The notes under the pieces were generated by a model. That model did not search any database, was not told the origin of the DNA, and saw only the letters and a list, made by a program, of their open reading frames with translations. 38,291 nt of DNA, from NCBI RefSeq assembly GCF_003989745.1, contig NZ_RZGS01000023.1, positions 1 through 38,291 on the forward strand. Direction: 5' to 3'. Positions 27,875 through 35,908 of the stretch are shown one piece after another. Positions within the stretch are counted from its first letter, which is position 1. Each line of letters opens with the position of its first letter. Source of the DNA: Legionella septentrionalis. Its GTDB lineage: Bacteria > Pseudomonadota > Gammaproteobacteria > Legionellales > Legionellaceae. The translations under genes and the position numbers were made by a program.

Positions 27875-28841
27875 TACTGCCTTTGCTATAGAAAGCACAA
27901 GCCCGCCGCATCCAGTGAATACCTTCACAATTGCCACGCGGGTTTTGCAAAAGCTGTTTCAAAACAGCCATTACAAAGTCATTGGTTCTTGCACTTGGAC
28001 AGTGGGACGTTTACCGCCAAAACTTGAGGTCACTCCTGCGGTTGAACAGTTTTTACCTGATCTAGTGATTACTGTCAGCAATAAACCAGAAGAAAATCCT
28101 TGGCTTGAAGCAAGAACACTTTATGAAAATAAAGCAGCAAGAACGATGTACCAACAAGCTTATAAAGCTGCGACTGGTTCAGCATTAGGATTTGGCAATG
28201 ACAGCGGTCAAACCACAGACCTTCATATCAATGATGAGCGGACTCGAATTGTTGATGTGATTGGCAGCCCTGCTGCGTTTTACCGTATCCCCTATCTATC
28301 ACACAGGCCGGAAACTGGTTTTGGCGTTCCTTATTATCTGGCCGAAGCTGATGCAGTCATGGATAGAACAGAAGCAGCTGAATTGCTGTATATGGGAACT
28401 CACCCTCACCTGTTAATCAACCATGAAATCGGAACATTCACACAGCATTGGGGTTCTGAAATTCCAAGATTAATGCGTGTCACACAACCTTATAACTACA
28501 GATCTTCAGTTGTTGCAGCCATGCACGCGGTAGATATTGTGACTAATAAAAACCCTTTACATGTCACCAAATCAACCAGTAATTCCTGCGGTAAAAACTG
28601 TGTGGTGGCTAATGCCATTTACGATCCACAAAACACGAAAGTCATCTGGCAGGAAATCTATCCTTTAAATCGCAATATTCACCCAGGTGATGCACAGGAT
28701 TTCGGCATTGAAGACGAAAAAGCCGGAAATGGTAATTACGTGTTTATTCTTTGGCGCAAATACCGCGGTTGTATTCAGCATAAAGGCAAACTCGTGAACT
28801 TTCTTACTTTCCCCAAGGTTGGGCAACCTCAAAAACGATAG
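27786..28841 (+). CDS. traU: TraU-like periplasmic T4SS protein (PFL_4710 type)
   Basis: The start ATG at 27786 has GGAG eight bases ahead and lies 89 bases inside traC. The signal peptide is recessed (about residues 18-34, LLIAGLIFMTNTAFA), after a polar start. The mature protein has IGSCTWTVGRLPPKLEVTP, H-P-H-L-L-I-N-H, paired Cys and the ending YRGCIQHKGKLVNF, typical of TIGR03756/TraU. TraU proteins are Cys-rich and needed for pilus assembly. In related ICEs a TraW-like gene (PFL_4709) precedes this one; here traC adjoins traU directly. Confidence 0.85.
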   Translation: MMSWSPLKSWLKNSNNQKRLLIAGLIFMTNTAFAIESTSPPHPVNTFTIATRVLQKLFQNSHYKVIGSCTWTVGRLPPKLEVTPAVEQFLPDLVITVSNKPEENPWLEARTLYENKAARTMYQQAYKAATGSALGFGNDSGQTTDLHINDERTRIVDVIGSPAAFYRIPYLSHRPETGFGVPYYLAEADAVMDRTEAAELLYMGTHPHLLINHEIGTFTQHWGSEIPRLMRVTQPYNYRSSVVAAMHAVDIVTNKNPLHVTKSTSNSCGKNCVVANAIYDPQNTKVIWQEIYPLNRNIHPGDAQDFGIEDEKAGNGNYVFILWRKYRGCIQHKGKLVNFLTFPKVGQPQKR

Positions 28842-28850
28842 GACATCATC

Positions 28851-30224
28851 ATGAAAAAATCTCTATTACTGACTTTACTTATACCAACATTAACCCACGC
28901 TGGCAGCTTTATGCCAAGCCAATCGGATTACTATTATGAATTAGGAGGAACATCCAATTTATTTATTCCACCTGTTAATAAAGACCAAACGCTGGTTATT
29001 GGTGCAGATATTGATGGTCGTATGGGATTCTCCTGTAGCGGTTTTAATCCTGTCGTATCCATTACCAATACTTTTCAGGATTTGAAAAAATCAGCATTAA
29101 ACATCCCTGGTGGTGTCATTGATAACTTAAAAGGTTCAGTCGCAGGATTCCCTCTTTATAAGCTACAACAGTCCATGCCTGCTTTATACAATGTTCTGCA
29201 AAATGCCGCATCCAGTGCACAAAATGAATTTACCCTCAAGGTTAAAGATTGTCAGGAAGTCAAACAAGCACTGGAACAGAATCAATCTCCTATGGAAGGC
29301 ATATTATCAGTGTCCGATAGTCAGGGATGGCTTGATGCTGCCAAACGAGCTAAAAAGGAAAACGTCGATGTGACCGAGACATCGAAAAGTATTGCTCAAA
29401 AACGTGATGAATATGGCCTGCCCTGGATAGGCCACGATAAAGGCAATGCGGGCGGTAAGTTTCAACGTCCCATTAAGGTCATCAATGATGTGGTCATTGC
29501 GGGCTACAACATCCTTTTAGAGAGAAAACCCTTAGATTCTTTGGAAAAGCCAAGTACCAAAATCCCTATGGTACAAAGCTGGCCAACACCTACCGATGCA
29601 GCTAATTGGGCAGTTAAGGTTCTTGGTGATATTCAGGTTAGCAGCAGTGAGAACAAACAAAGCCATGATGCTAAAGCAGGAATTGGTTTATCAGCTTTAT
29701 TGCAAAGCTGTGCGAACGCCAATACCTGTAGTCAGAACATTGCCAAAGCCTTATGGAATTTGGTCAATGGTAATTGGACTTTGACCGAGGAAAATCTGCG
29801 TAAAGTCAGTGCCTCCAATTTACTGATTACCGATGAAGTCATTACTACCATTCAGCACCTGCCTCGTGAAGAACAAATGCTCACTGTTTCAAAACTGGCT
29901 GAGGAAATCGCTGTTCAAAATATGTTGGATAAGGCATTGATGATGCGCCGCATCTTGCAGGCAGGATTACAAGTGCAAGAAGTACAGAATTTAAAACCAG
30001 CTATGAATATGGTCTTGTTTGCCCTAAAAAAACTGGATGATGACATTCACTCCTTGTCCTTTGAAAACGATGTCCGTAAAAAAATGATGACTGAAACCTT
30101 GGGAACCATCATGGATATTAGACATCAAGCCCAAAGCCAAAACATCCCAGGCCAAGATCACGAACAGCCTGCTGTTAAAAACGGTTCGATCTACGTTAAA
30201 GAAAATAAAGGAGCATCATCATGA
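28851..30224 (+). CDS. T4SS periplasmic protein of the PFL_4711 type
   Basis: After a signal peptide (residues 1-17) the 457-residue protein shows DYYYELGG, then GFSCSGFNPVVSITNTFQDLK and DC/C-containing helical regions such as LQSCANANTCSQNI, the layout of TIGR03755. The role in pilus or core assembly is by analogy. It follows traU by nine bases and overlaps the next gene by four. Confidence 0.82.
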   Translation: MKKSLLLTLLIPTLTHAGSFMPSQSDYYYELGGTSNLFIPPVNKDQTLVIGADIDGRMGFSCSGFNPVVSITNTFQDLKKSALNIPGGVIDNLKGSVAGFPLYKLQQSMPALYNVLQNAASSAQNEFTLKVKDCQEVKQALEQNQSPMEGILSVSDSQGWLDAAKRAKKENVDVTETSKSIAQKRDEYGLPWIGHDKGNAGGKFQRPIKVINDVVIAGYNILLERKPLDSLEKPSTKIPMVQSWPTPTDAANWAVKVLGDIQVSSSENKQSHDAKAGIGLSALLQSCANANTCSQNIAKALWNLVNGNWTLTEENLRKVSASNLLITDEVITTIQHLPREEQMLTVSKLAEEIAVQNMLDKALMMRRILQAGLQVQEVQNLKPAMNMVLFALKKLDDDIHSLSFENDVRKKMMTETLGTIMDIRHQAQSQNIPGQDHEQPAVKNGSIYVKENKGASS

Positions 30225-31774
30225 TTGTCTTTAACCCTTTATCCCTCTACACCACCTATCTAGGCTGGCAACAGTATGAGGTTCTATTCAACGCCCTGTG
30301 GCAAACAGGGCTGTTGTACCTTGGCTTTTTGGCCATTGGTTATCGCTTTCTTAAGAACGTGCTTAATCCAGCTGGCGCGTTCTATGCGGTTGAACATGCT
30401 TTAAATAATTTTCTTTATGAATTGGCCATCACTTTCCTGATATGCAGCTTATTCGTCTATCCCTGCGTACCACTGGAAACCAAAGCCCTGCAATTTAAAC
30501 CCTTATGTGGATTGAAGAATCCAACAACTGCGGTTATTGGAGACAGCGGAACAACCTATGATGAAGCCTTTGCAGATTTGCTAACTAACCAGGTCAAAAT
30601 TCCTATAGGCTTTGCCATCATCCAGAACTTCATGTCGAGCTTTACTTACAGTCTCATGAAGGTAACGGGTTGTACCGACAGTTTGCAATCCATTCAAGGC
30701 GATTTGGTATCAACCTATCTGCCACAGAATATTCGCAAACAAGCCCTGGATTTTCATAGACAATGTTTTATCGAAGCGAGAACGCAATTCAACAGTGAGA
30801 AGCATGAAGCCAGTGAATTAGATCCCATGCTAAAACGTTATGGCGGTGAGGATGATTTAAACTGGATGGGTTCTAAAATCCTGCAAAAAATGTATTACAG
30901 CAAACTTCATGCACGTCAACCTGTCCCTGGTTTTACTTTCAATCAAGCTCCTAACCGCAATCTTGAAAAAGCGGCTAATCGTGGGGATATTCCACCAGAA
31001 CAGCTGCCAGAAGACGGTTATCCCAGCTGTCAGCAATGGTGGCATAAGATCAAAGCAGATTTGGTTGATGTTTCTAACCAAGCCAGTGTTTTTAACAAGC
31101 ATCTAAATTACTACGCCATGCTGGATAGGGTTCGTCAGTATAAAATGAAACATCCTAAAGCATGGAAAGCAGACATCAGCGCAGAAGATTTTATTGCCAA
31201 GATGCTCTTGCAAGAAAGTAAAGACATGCAGGCAAGCTCAGTACAAAACATTATGGACAACAACAATGGCAAGGTTGCATCCGCGATTACTCATAGCTTG
31301 GTCAACGTCGGGCAATGGACAAAATCCTGGACATCCACCCCATTAAAAAGAGAAGCCATCATGCAAACCTTACCTGTAATGCAGGCGTTTTTCATGTTCT
31401 TTTTAATCATTCTCACCCCAATGGTTCTGTCATTAAGCTGTTATAGTCCCAGGGCATTAGGCAGTTTGTGCGCCTTATTTGTCATGGCTATTTTTCTTCA
31501 GTACCTCTGGCATCTGGTCGGATTTCTTGAACGCTCCGTGCTTGATCCATTGGATGAAAACGATGCGATTTCTGCCATGAAGAATATGGCTGTGATGTTT
31601 TACTTCGTTGCCCCTGTTTTATTGTTGAGATTATCAAGCCATTTTGGCGGTGACGCTGGGGCGGGTCTTATGGATTTGGTCAATGGTGCAGATAGGCAAA
31701 GCGAAAGCATAGCGCAATCTGGAATGCACGTAGCCAAGACAGGAGTAAAAATTATTTCAAAAGGAATTCGATGA
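30221..31774 (+). CDS. TraG-like inner-membrane T4SS protein
   Basis: The 517-residue protein has TraG_N-type topology: three membrane helices in the first 95 residues (YLGWQQYEVLFNALWQTGLLYLG-like start), a long periplasmic loop with several Cys (about 100-385), and three more helices (about 388-480). TraG proteins act in pilus assembly and mating-pair stabilisation. The C-terminal domain found in F TraG is absent, as in other GI-type systems. AAGGAG precedes the start; the stop is five bases from the convergent 57-codon gene. Confidence 0.8.
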   Translation: MIVFNPLSLYTTYLGWQQYEVLFNALWQTGLLYLGFLAIGYRFLKNVLNPAGAFYAVEHALNNFLYELAITFLICSLFVYPCVPLETKALQFKPLCGLKNPTTAVIGDSGTTYDEAFADLLTNQVKIPIGFAIIQNFMSSFTYSLMKVTGCTDSLQSIQGDLVSTYLPQNIRKQALDFHRQCFIEARTQFNSEKHEASELDPMLKRYGGEDDLNWMGSKILQKMYYSKLHARQPVPGFTFNQAPNRNLEKAANRGDIPPEQLPEDGYPSCQQWWHKIKADLVDVSNQASVFNKHLNYYAMLDRVRQYKMKHPKAWKADISAEDFIAKMLLQESKDMQASSVQNIMDNNNGKVASAITHSLVNVGQWTKSWTSTPLKREAIMQTLPVMQAFFMFFLIILTPMVLSLSCYSPRALGSLCALFVMAIFLQYLWHLVGFLERSVLDPLDENDAISAMKNMAVMFYFVAPVLLLRLSSHFGGDAGAGLMDLVNGADRQSESIAQSGMHVAKTGVKIISKGIR

Positions 31775-31779
31775 ACATG

Positions 31780-31953
31780 TTAAAGCTCATCTTTACGTTC
31801 AAAGGCTTCATTGTATTCACGAATAGTGATCAAGCCATTATCAAGTTTATCTTGAGCCTCATAAACAGACATGTAGCGCTTGGCAGCTTTATCCTCTGCC
31901 ACTCCGACAAGGGCATCAAGAACGACTGCCAACAACCGAAATACCTTTCTCAT
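31780..31953 (-). CDS. Opposite-strand 57-aa protein inside the transfer operon, SHOCT-like end
   Basis: The minus strand encodes MRKVFRLLAVVLDALVGVAEDKAAKR, then YMSVYEAQDKLDNGLITIREYNEAF and ends RKDEL. The C-terminal half (x-L-D-N-G-L-I-T-x-x-E-Y/F) resembles the SHOCT motif, a short helical module at the ends of many membrane and secreted proteins. The plus-strand frame over the same bases (66 codons) reads as low-quality protein, so I take the minus gene as real. AGGGA lies eight bases ahead of the ATG. It converges on the TraG-like gene and diverges from the next gene, with starts 14 bases apart. A TATAAT at 32000-31995 could drive it. Confidence 0.6.
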   Translation of the reverse strand: MRKVFRLLAVVLDALVGVAEDKAAKRYMSVYEAQDKLDNGLITIREYNEAFERKDEL

Positions 31954-31967
31954 TTGGAGTTATCCCT

Positions 31968-32297
31968 ATGATTAAACATTATATCCGTTCATCTATTATA
32001 GTATTAATTCAAACCGTTTTACCAATCATTGCCTTATTAGTAATTGTACCCTGGTTCATCAATGGCAATCTACTCTCTCGATGGCAAAGCACTTTTGCCA
32101 CCATTCAACCATTATTTCTCGTCTTGCATGGAGTGCTTTATTTAGCCCTTGTCCTGTTATGGCCAAGGCTAATTGCACGCTTACAGAATCAAAACCAACT
32201 TACAACAGAGCAGCTGAACACCGCTTTAAAAGCTCGTTGGTATCTACTGGCTATTTTTGTATTTATTGATATTTTGATGATCGGGAGCCGACTATGA
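31968..32297 (+). CDS. Small T4SS-operon membrane protein
   Basis: The 109-residue protein has three hydrophobic segments (about residues 9-30, 44-66, 92-106) with a polar loop QNQNQLTTEQLNTALKAR between the second and third. GGAG lies seven bases ahead and its stop overlaps the traD ATG (ATGAG). Position just upstream of the coupling protein suggests a helper of TraD membrane assembly; that is inference. I do not recognise the family. Confidence 0.65.
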   Translation: MIKHYIRSSIIVLIQTVLPIIALLVIVPWFINGNLLSRWQSTFATIQPLFLVLHGVLYLALVLLWPRLIARLQNQNQLTTEQLNTALKARWYLLAIFVFIDILMIGSRL

Positions 32298-34240
32298 GCA
32301 ATTACCCCATTAATAACCTATTAAGAGAACCAACAGAAGCCTGGTCAGCCATTACCTGTTTGTCTCTAGCCTTACTGGCATATACCCAACCGCATTTGTT
32401 TTTACTAACACAAATCATGGGATTATATGCTGCACTCGCATTGTTAATCCCTGGAATTTATCGAGCCTGGCAAGCAATTAAAGTAAAACGGTATCACCGA
32501 AGATTATTAGCCATGCCCACCTATGCCCTATCCACCACAGAAATCCCTTTATCCAAAAACTGGTTGTTCCTGGGCAAAGGCTTTCGCTGGCGACCAAGCC
32601 ATACTCAAAAGCTGCATCAAATTAAACAAGTCAAAAATGAAAAGTTCATGCAACGAAACAATTGCTACCAGTTTGCCAGAAGATTCTGCCAAAACCATGA
32701 GCACACGAAATTAGCCAAATGGCTAAATACCAATTCAAAACTAAACCCATTTAGACCTGAACCACCAGTTGGCGGCAGTCCATTCTTGCATGGTGTAGGT
32801 GAAGAAGATAAACCCGTATACATCCCTCAAGATGTACGAGTAGGCCACACTTTCGTTGTTGGTACAACCCGAGTGGGAAAAACCCGTTTAGCCAGCATTT
32901 TGATTAACCAAGACATCCGCAACGGTGATGCCGTCATTGTTGTAGACCCCAAAGGTGATCAAGATCTGGTTAGAGATATGATGGCAGCCTGTAAAGTATC
33001 AGGCCGGACAGAAGATTTCAAAATCGTACACTTAGGCTTTCCAGAACAATCTGCACAATACAACCCCTTAAAAAATTTCGACCAAATCAGTGAGGTTGCA
33101 ACACGTATCACCGATGCAATCTCCGTAGAGGGAGAAGGAAAACAGTTCGCAGCCTTCGCCTGGAAATATGTAAATATAGTCGCTATATGCCTGGAAGAAA
33201 TGAATCAACCCATTACCTACCAAACAATAGCCTTCTATATCAGCCGATTAGAACAACTGTTAATGTCCTATGCTGATAACATTCTTCCTAACCACTACCT
33301 AAATTATCATCAAGAGATAGATGACATCATTGAGGAACATGACAGTAAAATAGGCAAAAATAATAAGACTAAATCCCCCATGGAACGCCACCAGGCAGTC
33401 ATTCAATATATCAAAGACCACATCAATAAAACCATCAAAAGCAATAATGCCGAAGCTCTACACGACCAAATCTTAATAGACCTCTACGATGCAGCCATTA
33501 TGGATAAACATTATTACGACAAAATCACGGCCAGTGTCGGACCTGTACTATCTGAAATCAATAAAAGTAATGCCTCAAAAATCCTGTCGTCAAAAGCTCA
33601 ACCAGGCGATATTGAGCTGATGGATGTAATTAAAAATAAGAAAGTGCTTTATATTGGCTTAGATAGCCTAACCAATCCCAATATTGCCCAAGCAGTAGGA
33701 AAAGCCTTTTTGTCTGATCTGGTGTCTACAGCTGGTAAAATCTATAAAGAACCCAACGCACGATATACTTTAAATCTACACTGCGATGAGTTATCAGAGA
33801 TTATTCAGGATTCTTTTGTGAAGATTCTTAATAAAGCAGGAGGTGCTGGATTTCAGGTGACCGCTTACGCTCAAACTATTCAAGATATGGAAGTTGCACT
33901 TGGTTCCAGGGCTAAAGCAGAAGTATCTGAGGGAAATTTTAATACCCTGATTATGCTGCGTGTTAAAAATGAAGAAACAGCCAATTTACTGGTTAAAGTA
34001 CTGCCTCAAGTTGGCGTTGTCGGACATACGCAAGTTTCGATGGTTAATGACACGCCGCATGGAGACGATGGGGTTTATTTTAATACAACAAATGAGGATC
34101 GCGTTCAGACATCTAATGCTCCTATGATTGGGGTAGATGATATTATTTCTTTACCTAAAGGGCAGGCGTTTGTATTAGCAAGTGGTGGGGAGATTTGGAA
34201 AATTAGAATTCCCTTGCCCATGAACTCAAATAATGAATGA
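32294..34240 (+). CDS. traD: TraD-type coupling protein (PFGI-1 class)
   Basis: The 648-residue VirD4-class ATPase has two N-terminal membrane helices (about 17-58), then Walker A as VVGTTRVGKTRLAS (about residues 188-201), Walker B as DAVIVVDPKGDQD (about 215-227), and a late LHCDELSEI motif. The layout matches TIGR03743. Coupling proteins bring the relaxase-DNA complex to the channel. It is the last gene of the operon, whereas in typical GI-type ICEs TraD lies in the first half. The convergent cargo gene begins 18 bases after its stop. Confidence 0.92.
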   Translation: MSNYPINNLLREPTEAWSAITCLSLALLAYTQPHLFLLTQIMGLYAALALLIPGIYRAWQAIKVKRYHRRLLAMPTYALSTTEIPLSKNWLFLGKGFRWRPSHTQKLHQIKQVKNEKFMQRNNCYQFARRFCQNHEHTKLAKWLNTNSKLNPFRPEPPVGGSPFLHGVGEEDKPVYIPQDVRVGHTFVVGTTRVGKTRLASILINQDIRNGDAVIVVDPKGDQDLVRDMMAACKVSGRTEDFKIVHLGFPEQSAQYNPLKNFDQISEVATRITDAISVEGEGKQFAAFAWKYVNIVAICLEEMNQPITYQTIAFYISRLEQLLMSYADNILPNHYLNYHQEIDDIIEEHDSKIGKNNKTKSPMERHQAVIQYIKDHINKTIKSNNAEALHDQILIDLYDAAIMDKHYYDKITASVGPVLSEINKSNASKILSSKAQPGDIELMDVIKNKKVLYIGLDSLTNPNIAQAVGKAFLSDLVSTAGKIYKEPNARYTLNLHCDELSEIIQDSFVKILNKAGGAGFQVTAYAQTIQDMEVALGSRAKAEVSEGNFNTLIMLRVKNEETANLLVKVLPQVGVVGHTQVSMVNDTPHGDDGVYFNTTNEDRVQTSNAPMIGVDDIISLPKGQAFVLASGGEIWKIRIPLPMNSNNE

Positions 34241-34258
34241 CTAAATTCGGTACATGCT

Positions 34259-35125
34259 TTAACTCGAAAGATCTATATCGCGCTTAAGTGATTGGAATGT
34301 ACCTGAAGAAGCAACATCCTCCATAGAAATTTTCTTATAGTCTTCATTAATTTTTTTTCTTTGCTTAGATGAAAGACTTCTCTTTATTTTGTCGGTCCTA
34401 TTTGCCTTAGTTTGTATATAATTCAATAATTGTTGTGAAATGGAAAAATTTTGATGTTGGAGTGTCCCTCTTTTTACATGAACTATTGTATCTCTAAATG
34501 TATTTCTATTTTCGATATGTATAAAACCAACTAATAATAATCCTGGAAACTTTGAATAAACTATAATAGCTTTAGATCCCCAATTAATCACATCGATAGC
34601 AATGGATCTTTGCAAGTAACGATGAATATTTGAGCTCAGAGCAAATATCTTGCTCTCAATTTCTCCTATAAAATTATAAAAATGTTGTTCATAAACGCCA
34701 GGATTATCCACTTCATTTAAAAGAAGTTTTCTCCACGCAATCAATGCGGTCTGGATTTTCCCCTTTATTTCACTTGAAAAATCAGAAATATAATCTTCTT
34801 CCAGCAGGAATTTTAATACCCTCCATGATATAGAAACGCAGAATTTTAGAAATTTTTCGTTGTAATAAATTGGAACTTTATCTTCTTGAAGAGGGTAAAA
34901 TATTTTTTCAGAGAAATATTTTTCCCATTCACTAAATATATTTTCACAAGATTGGCAAAGCCAATGTAATTTAATACCATCTTGTTTTCTCAAATTAATA
35001 TTTTTTGCTTCTCTTAGTTTGCCTGTTGGTGAAGTGTCCTTTAAATAAGAATATATAAACTTAGGGATAATATGGCTTTCCAGTAAAATTGCTTCTTGCT
35101 CACATAATCTGCATTTTTCCTGCAT
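34259..35125 (-). CDS. CxxC/SHIIPKF protein, possible HNH-like nuclease or defence gene
   Basis: The 288-residue product opens with C-R-L-C (residues 5-8), then LLESHIIPKFIY (about 14-25), QDGIKLHWLCQSC (about 48-60) and F-S-E-W-E-K-Y-F. Two Cys pairs and a His between them recall the zinc-ribbon frame of HNH/treble-clef nucleases, but the HNH core is not complete to my eye. The rest is helical without known motifs and the end is basic. The gene is more AT-rich than the transfer operon, is oriented against it, and has its own upstream region. Proteins of this kind recur in islands; function is unknown and a defence role is a guess. Confidence 0.6.
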   Translation of the reverse strand: MQEKCRLCEQEAILLESHIIPKFIYSYLKDTSPTGKLREAKNINLRKQDGIKLHWLCQSCENIFSEWEKYFSEKIFYPLQEDKVPIYYNEKFLKFCVSISWRVLKFLLEEDYISDFSSEIKGKIQTALIAWRKLLLNEVDNPGVYEQHFYNFIGEIESKIFALSSNIHRYLQRSIAIDVINWGSKAIIVYSKFPGLLLVGFIHIENRNTFRDTIVHVKRGTLQHQNFSISQQLLNYIQTKANRTDKIKRSLSSKQRKKINEDYKKISMEDVASSGTFQSLKRDIDLSS

Positions 35126-35337
35126 GAGCGTGCTCTATAATTTGCTATTGATAAGAATACTGTAGCAAAAATATTTGAAAAATGGAGTTTCTCTGAAACA
35201 AAACAAAAACTCATTAACTATTTAAACAGTACAACTACAAAAAATAAAAGCCCATCAACAAGCTAATTCACCAGATAAAAATAAGATAATGAATTTTATT
35301 TATTGACAAAAGATATCCAGTTTTAAATTCCATATGC
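35126..35337. other. AT-rich intergenic region ahead of the structured zone
   Basis: No gene is seen. It holds the upstream region of the CxxC gene and, at 35303-35308, a TTGACA on the plus strand; the nearest -10-like hexamer (35324-35329, TAAATT) is only 15 bases away, so a promoter for the structured RNA is possible but weak. Confidence 0.3.
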
Positions 35338-35375
35338 TTCTGCGTCACTGCAAATTTCCCAGCAGTGACGCAGAA
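35338..35375. repeat. Perfect 14-bp inverted repeat (IR1)
   Basis: TTCTGCGTCACTGC (35338-35351) and GCAGTGACGCAGAA (35362-35375) are perfect complements around ten bases. No T-run follows on either strand, so it is not a simple terminator. Confidence 0.85.
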
Positions 35376-35383
35376 AAATCACC

Positions 35384-35406
35384 TTGATTTTACCGCGTAA
35401 AATCAA
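35384..35406. repeat. Perfect 10-bp inverted repeat with 3-base centre (IR2)
   Basis: TTGATTTTAC-CGC-GTAAAATCAA: both arms perfect. It follows IR1 by eight bases and could be a protein-binding palindrome or a tight hairpin. Confidence 0.85.
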
Positions 35407-35417
35407 CACATTTCAGC

Positions 35418-35454
35418 ATTTTGTCCGATCCCGCCAATCGGGATTGGACAAAAT
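35418..35454. repeat. 16-bp inverted repeat with one mismatch (IR3)
   Basis: ATTTTGTCCGATCCCG (35418-35433) and CGGGATTGGACAAAAT (35439-35454) pair except at one position, around CCAAT. Together with IR1 and IR2 it forms the cluster proposed as an origin of transfer or recombination site. Confidence 0.85.
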
Positions 35455-35498
35455 TCTTTCCAAAATCCCTTGCGAAGCAAGCACTGCTTTGCTAATTT

Positions 35499-35571
35499 GG
35501 AGTCAAGCATGACTGATGAGCTGGTGAAACTCCGGCGAAACGTCAACAGACGTCTTATGCTAAGCCACTTC
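35499..35571 (+). ncRNA. Hammerhead ribozyme, type I
   Basis: Every conserved core position is present: CTGATGA (35513-35519), GAAA (35537-35540) and GTC (35552-35554). Stem II pairs GCTGG (35520-35524) with CCGGC (35532-35536), one G-U, around TGAAACT. Stem III pairs ACGTC (35540-35544) with GACGT (35549-35553) around AACA. Stem I pairs AGCATGA (35506-35512) with TTATGCT (35555-35561), one G-U; after an internal loop (CA against AAGCC) it continues as GGAGT (35499-35503) with ACTTC (35567-35571). The open helix is stem I, so this is type I. Predicted cleavage is between C35554 and T35555. The internal loop of stem I and loop II are placed to make the usual tertiary contact. Cleavage itself is untested. 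Confidence 0.88.
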
Positions 35572-35572
35572 A

Positions 35573-35656
35573 TTCCCTAACCCCGTGGTTGGACGTTCAG
35601 TAGGGAAAACCATCTAGGAATCTCTGTCATCCGACAGGGCAACTCCCTCGGGAGTT
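35573..35656 (+). other. Run of hairpins following the ribozyme
   Basis: Three potential hairpins follow: TTCCCTA (35573-35579) with TAGGGAA (35601-35607), enclosing AACC/GGTT; CTGTC (35624-35628) with GACAG (35633-35637); and AACTCCC (35641-35647) with GGGAGTT (35650-35656). They suggest that the cleaved downstream RNA is also folded. Confidence 0.55.
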
Positions 35657-35660
35657 TAAG

Positions 35661-35888
35661 TCAATTTATTTCAATTTGACCATGGACTTGTATGACAAGA
35701 GCCATTGTCTTGTCGTTTTTATTAATCATCAAAACAAGGAGGAAATAAGCTCTCAAAAACTGTTGTAAATCGGCGAGATCGTTTGCCTTATAACGATTGA
35801 TTTGCCCCCTACTTCGAGCTTTATGGCTTTGGCCAGGTTTCATCTTTGAGTGAGCCGCTCGTTCAACACTAAACCAAAGACAGGGCAA
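35661..35888 (-). CDS. Doubtful small basic ORF (75 codons)
   Basis: The frame starts at a TTG without ribosome site. Its middle (GQSHKARSRGQINRYKANDLADLQQF) looks like real protein, but no family is recognised and the end is ordinary. It may be the remnant of a gene on the minus strand or chance. The last bases are close to the hairpins of the structured zone. Confidence 0.25.
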   Translation of the reverse strand: MPCLWFSVERAAHSKMKPGQSHKARSRGQINRYKANDLADLQQFLRAYFLLVLMINKNDKTMALVIQVHGQIEIN

Positions 35889-35908
35889 ATAAATTTTTAT
35901 CGGATGGG

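Noticed and set aside
31771-31971. Plus-strand 66-codon frame following the TraG-like gene
   Set aside because: Composition is poor, and the minus strand has a better protein with ribosome site; taken as its shadow.
35338-35375. IR1 as a rho-independent terminator
   Set aside because: No run of T follows the stem on either strand.
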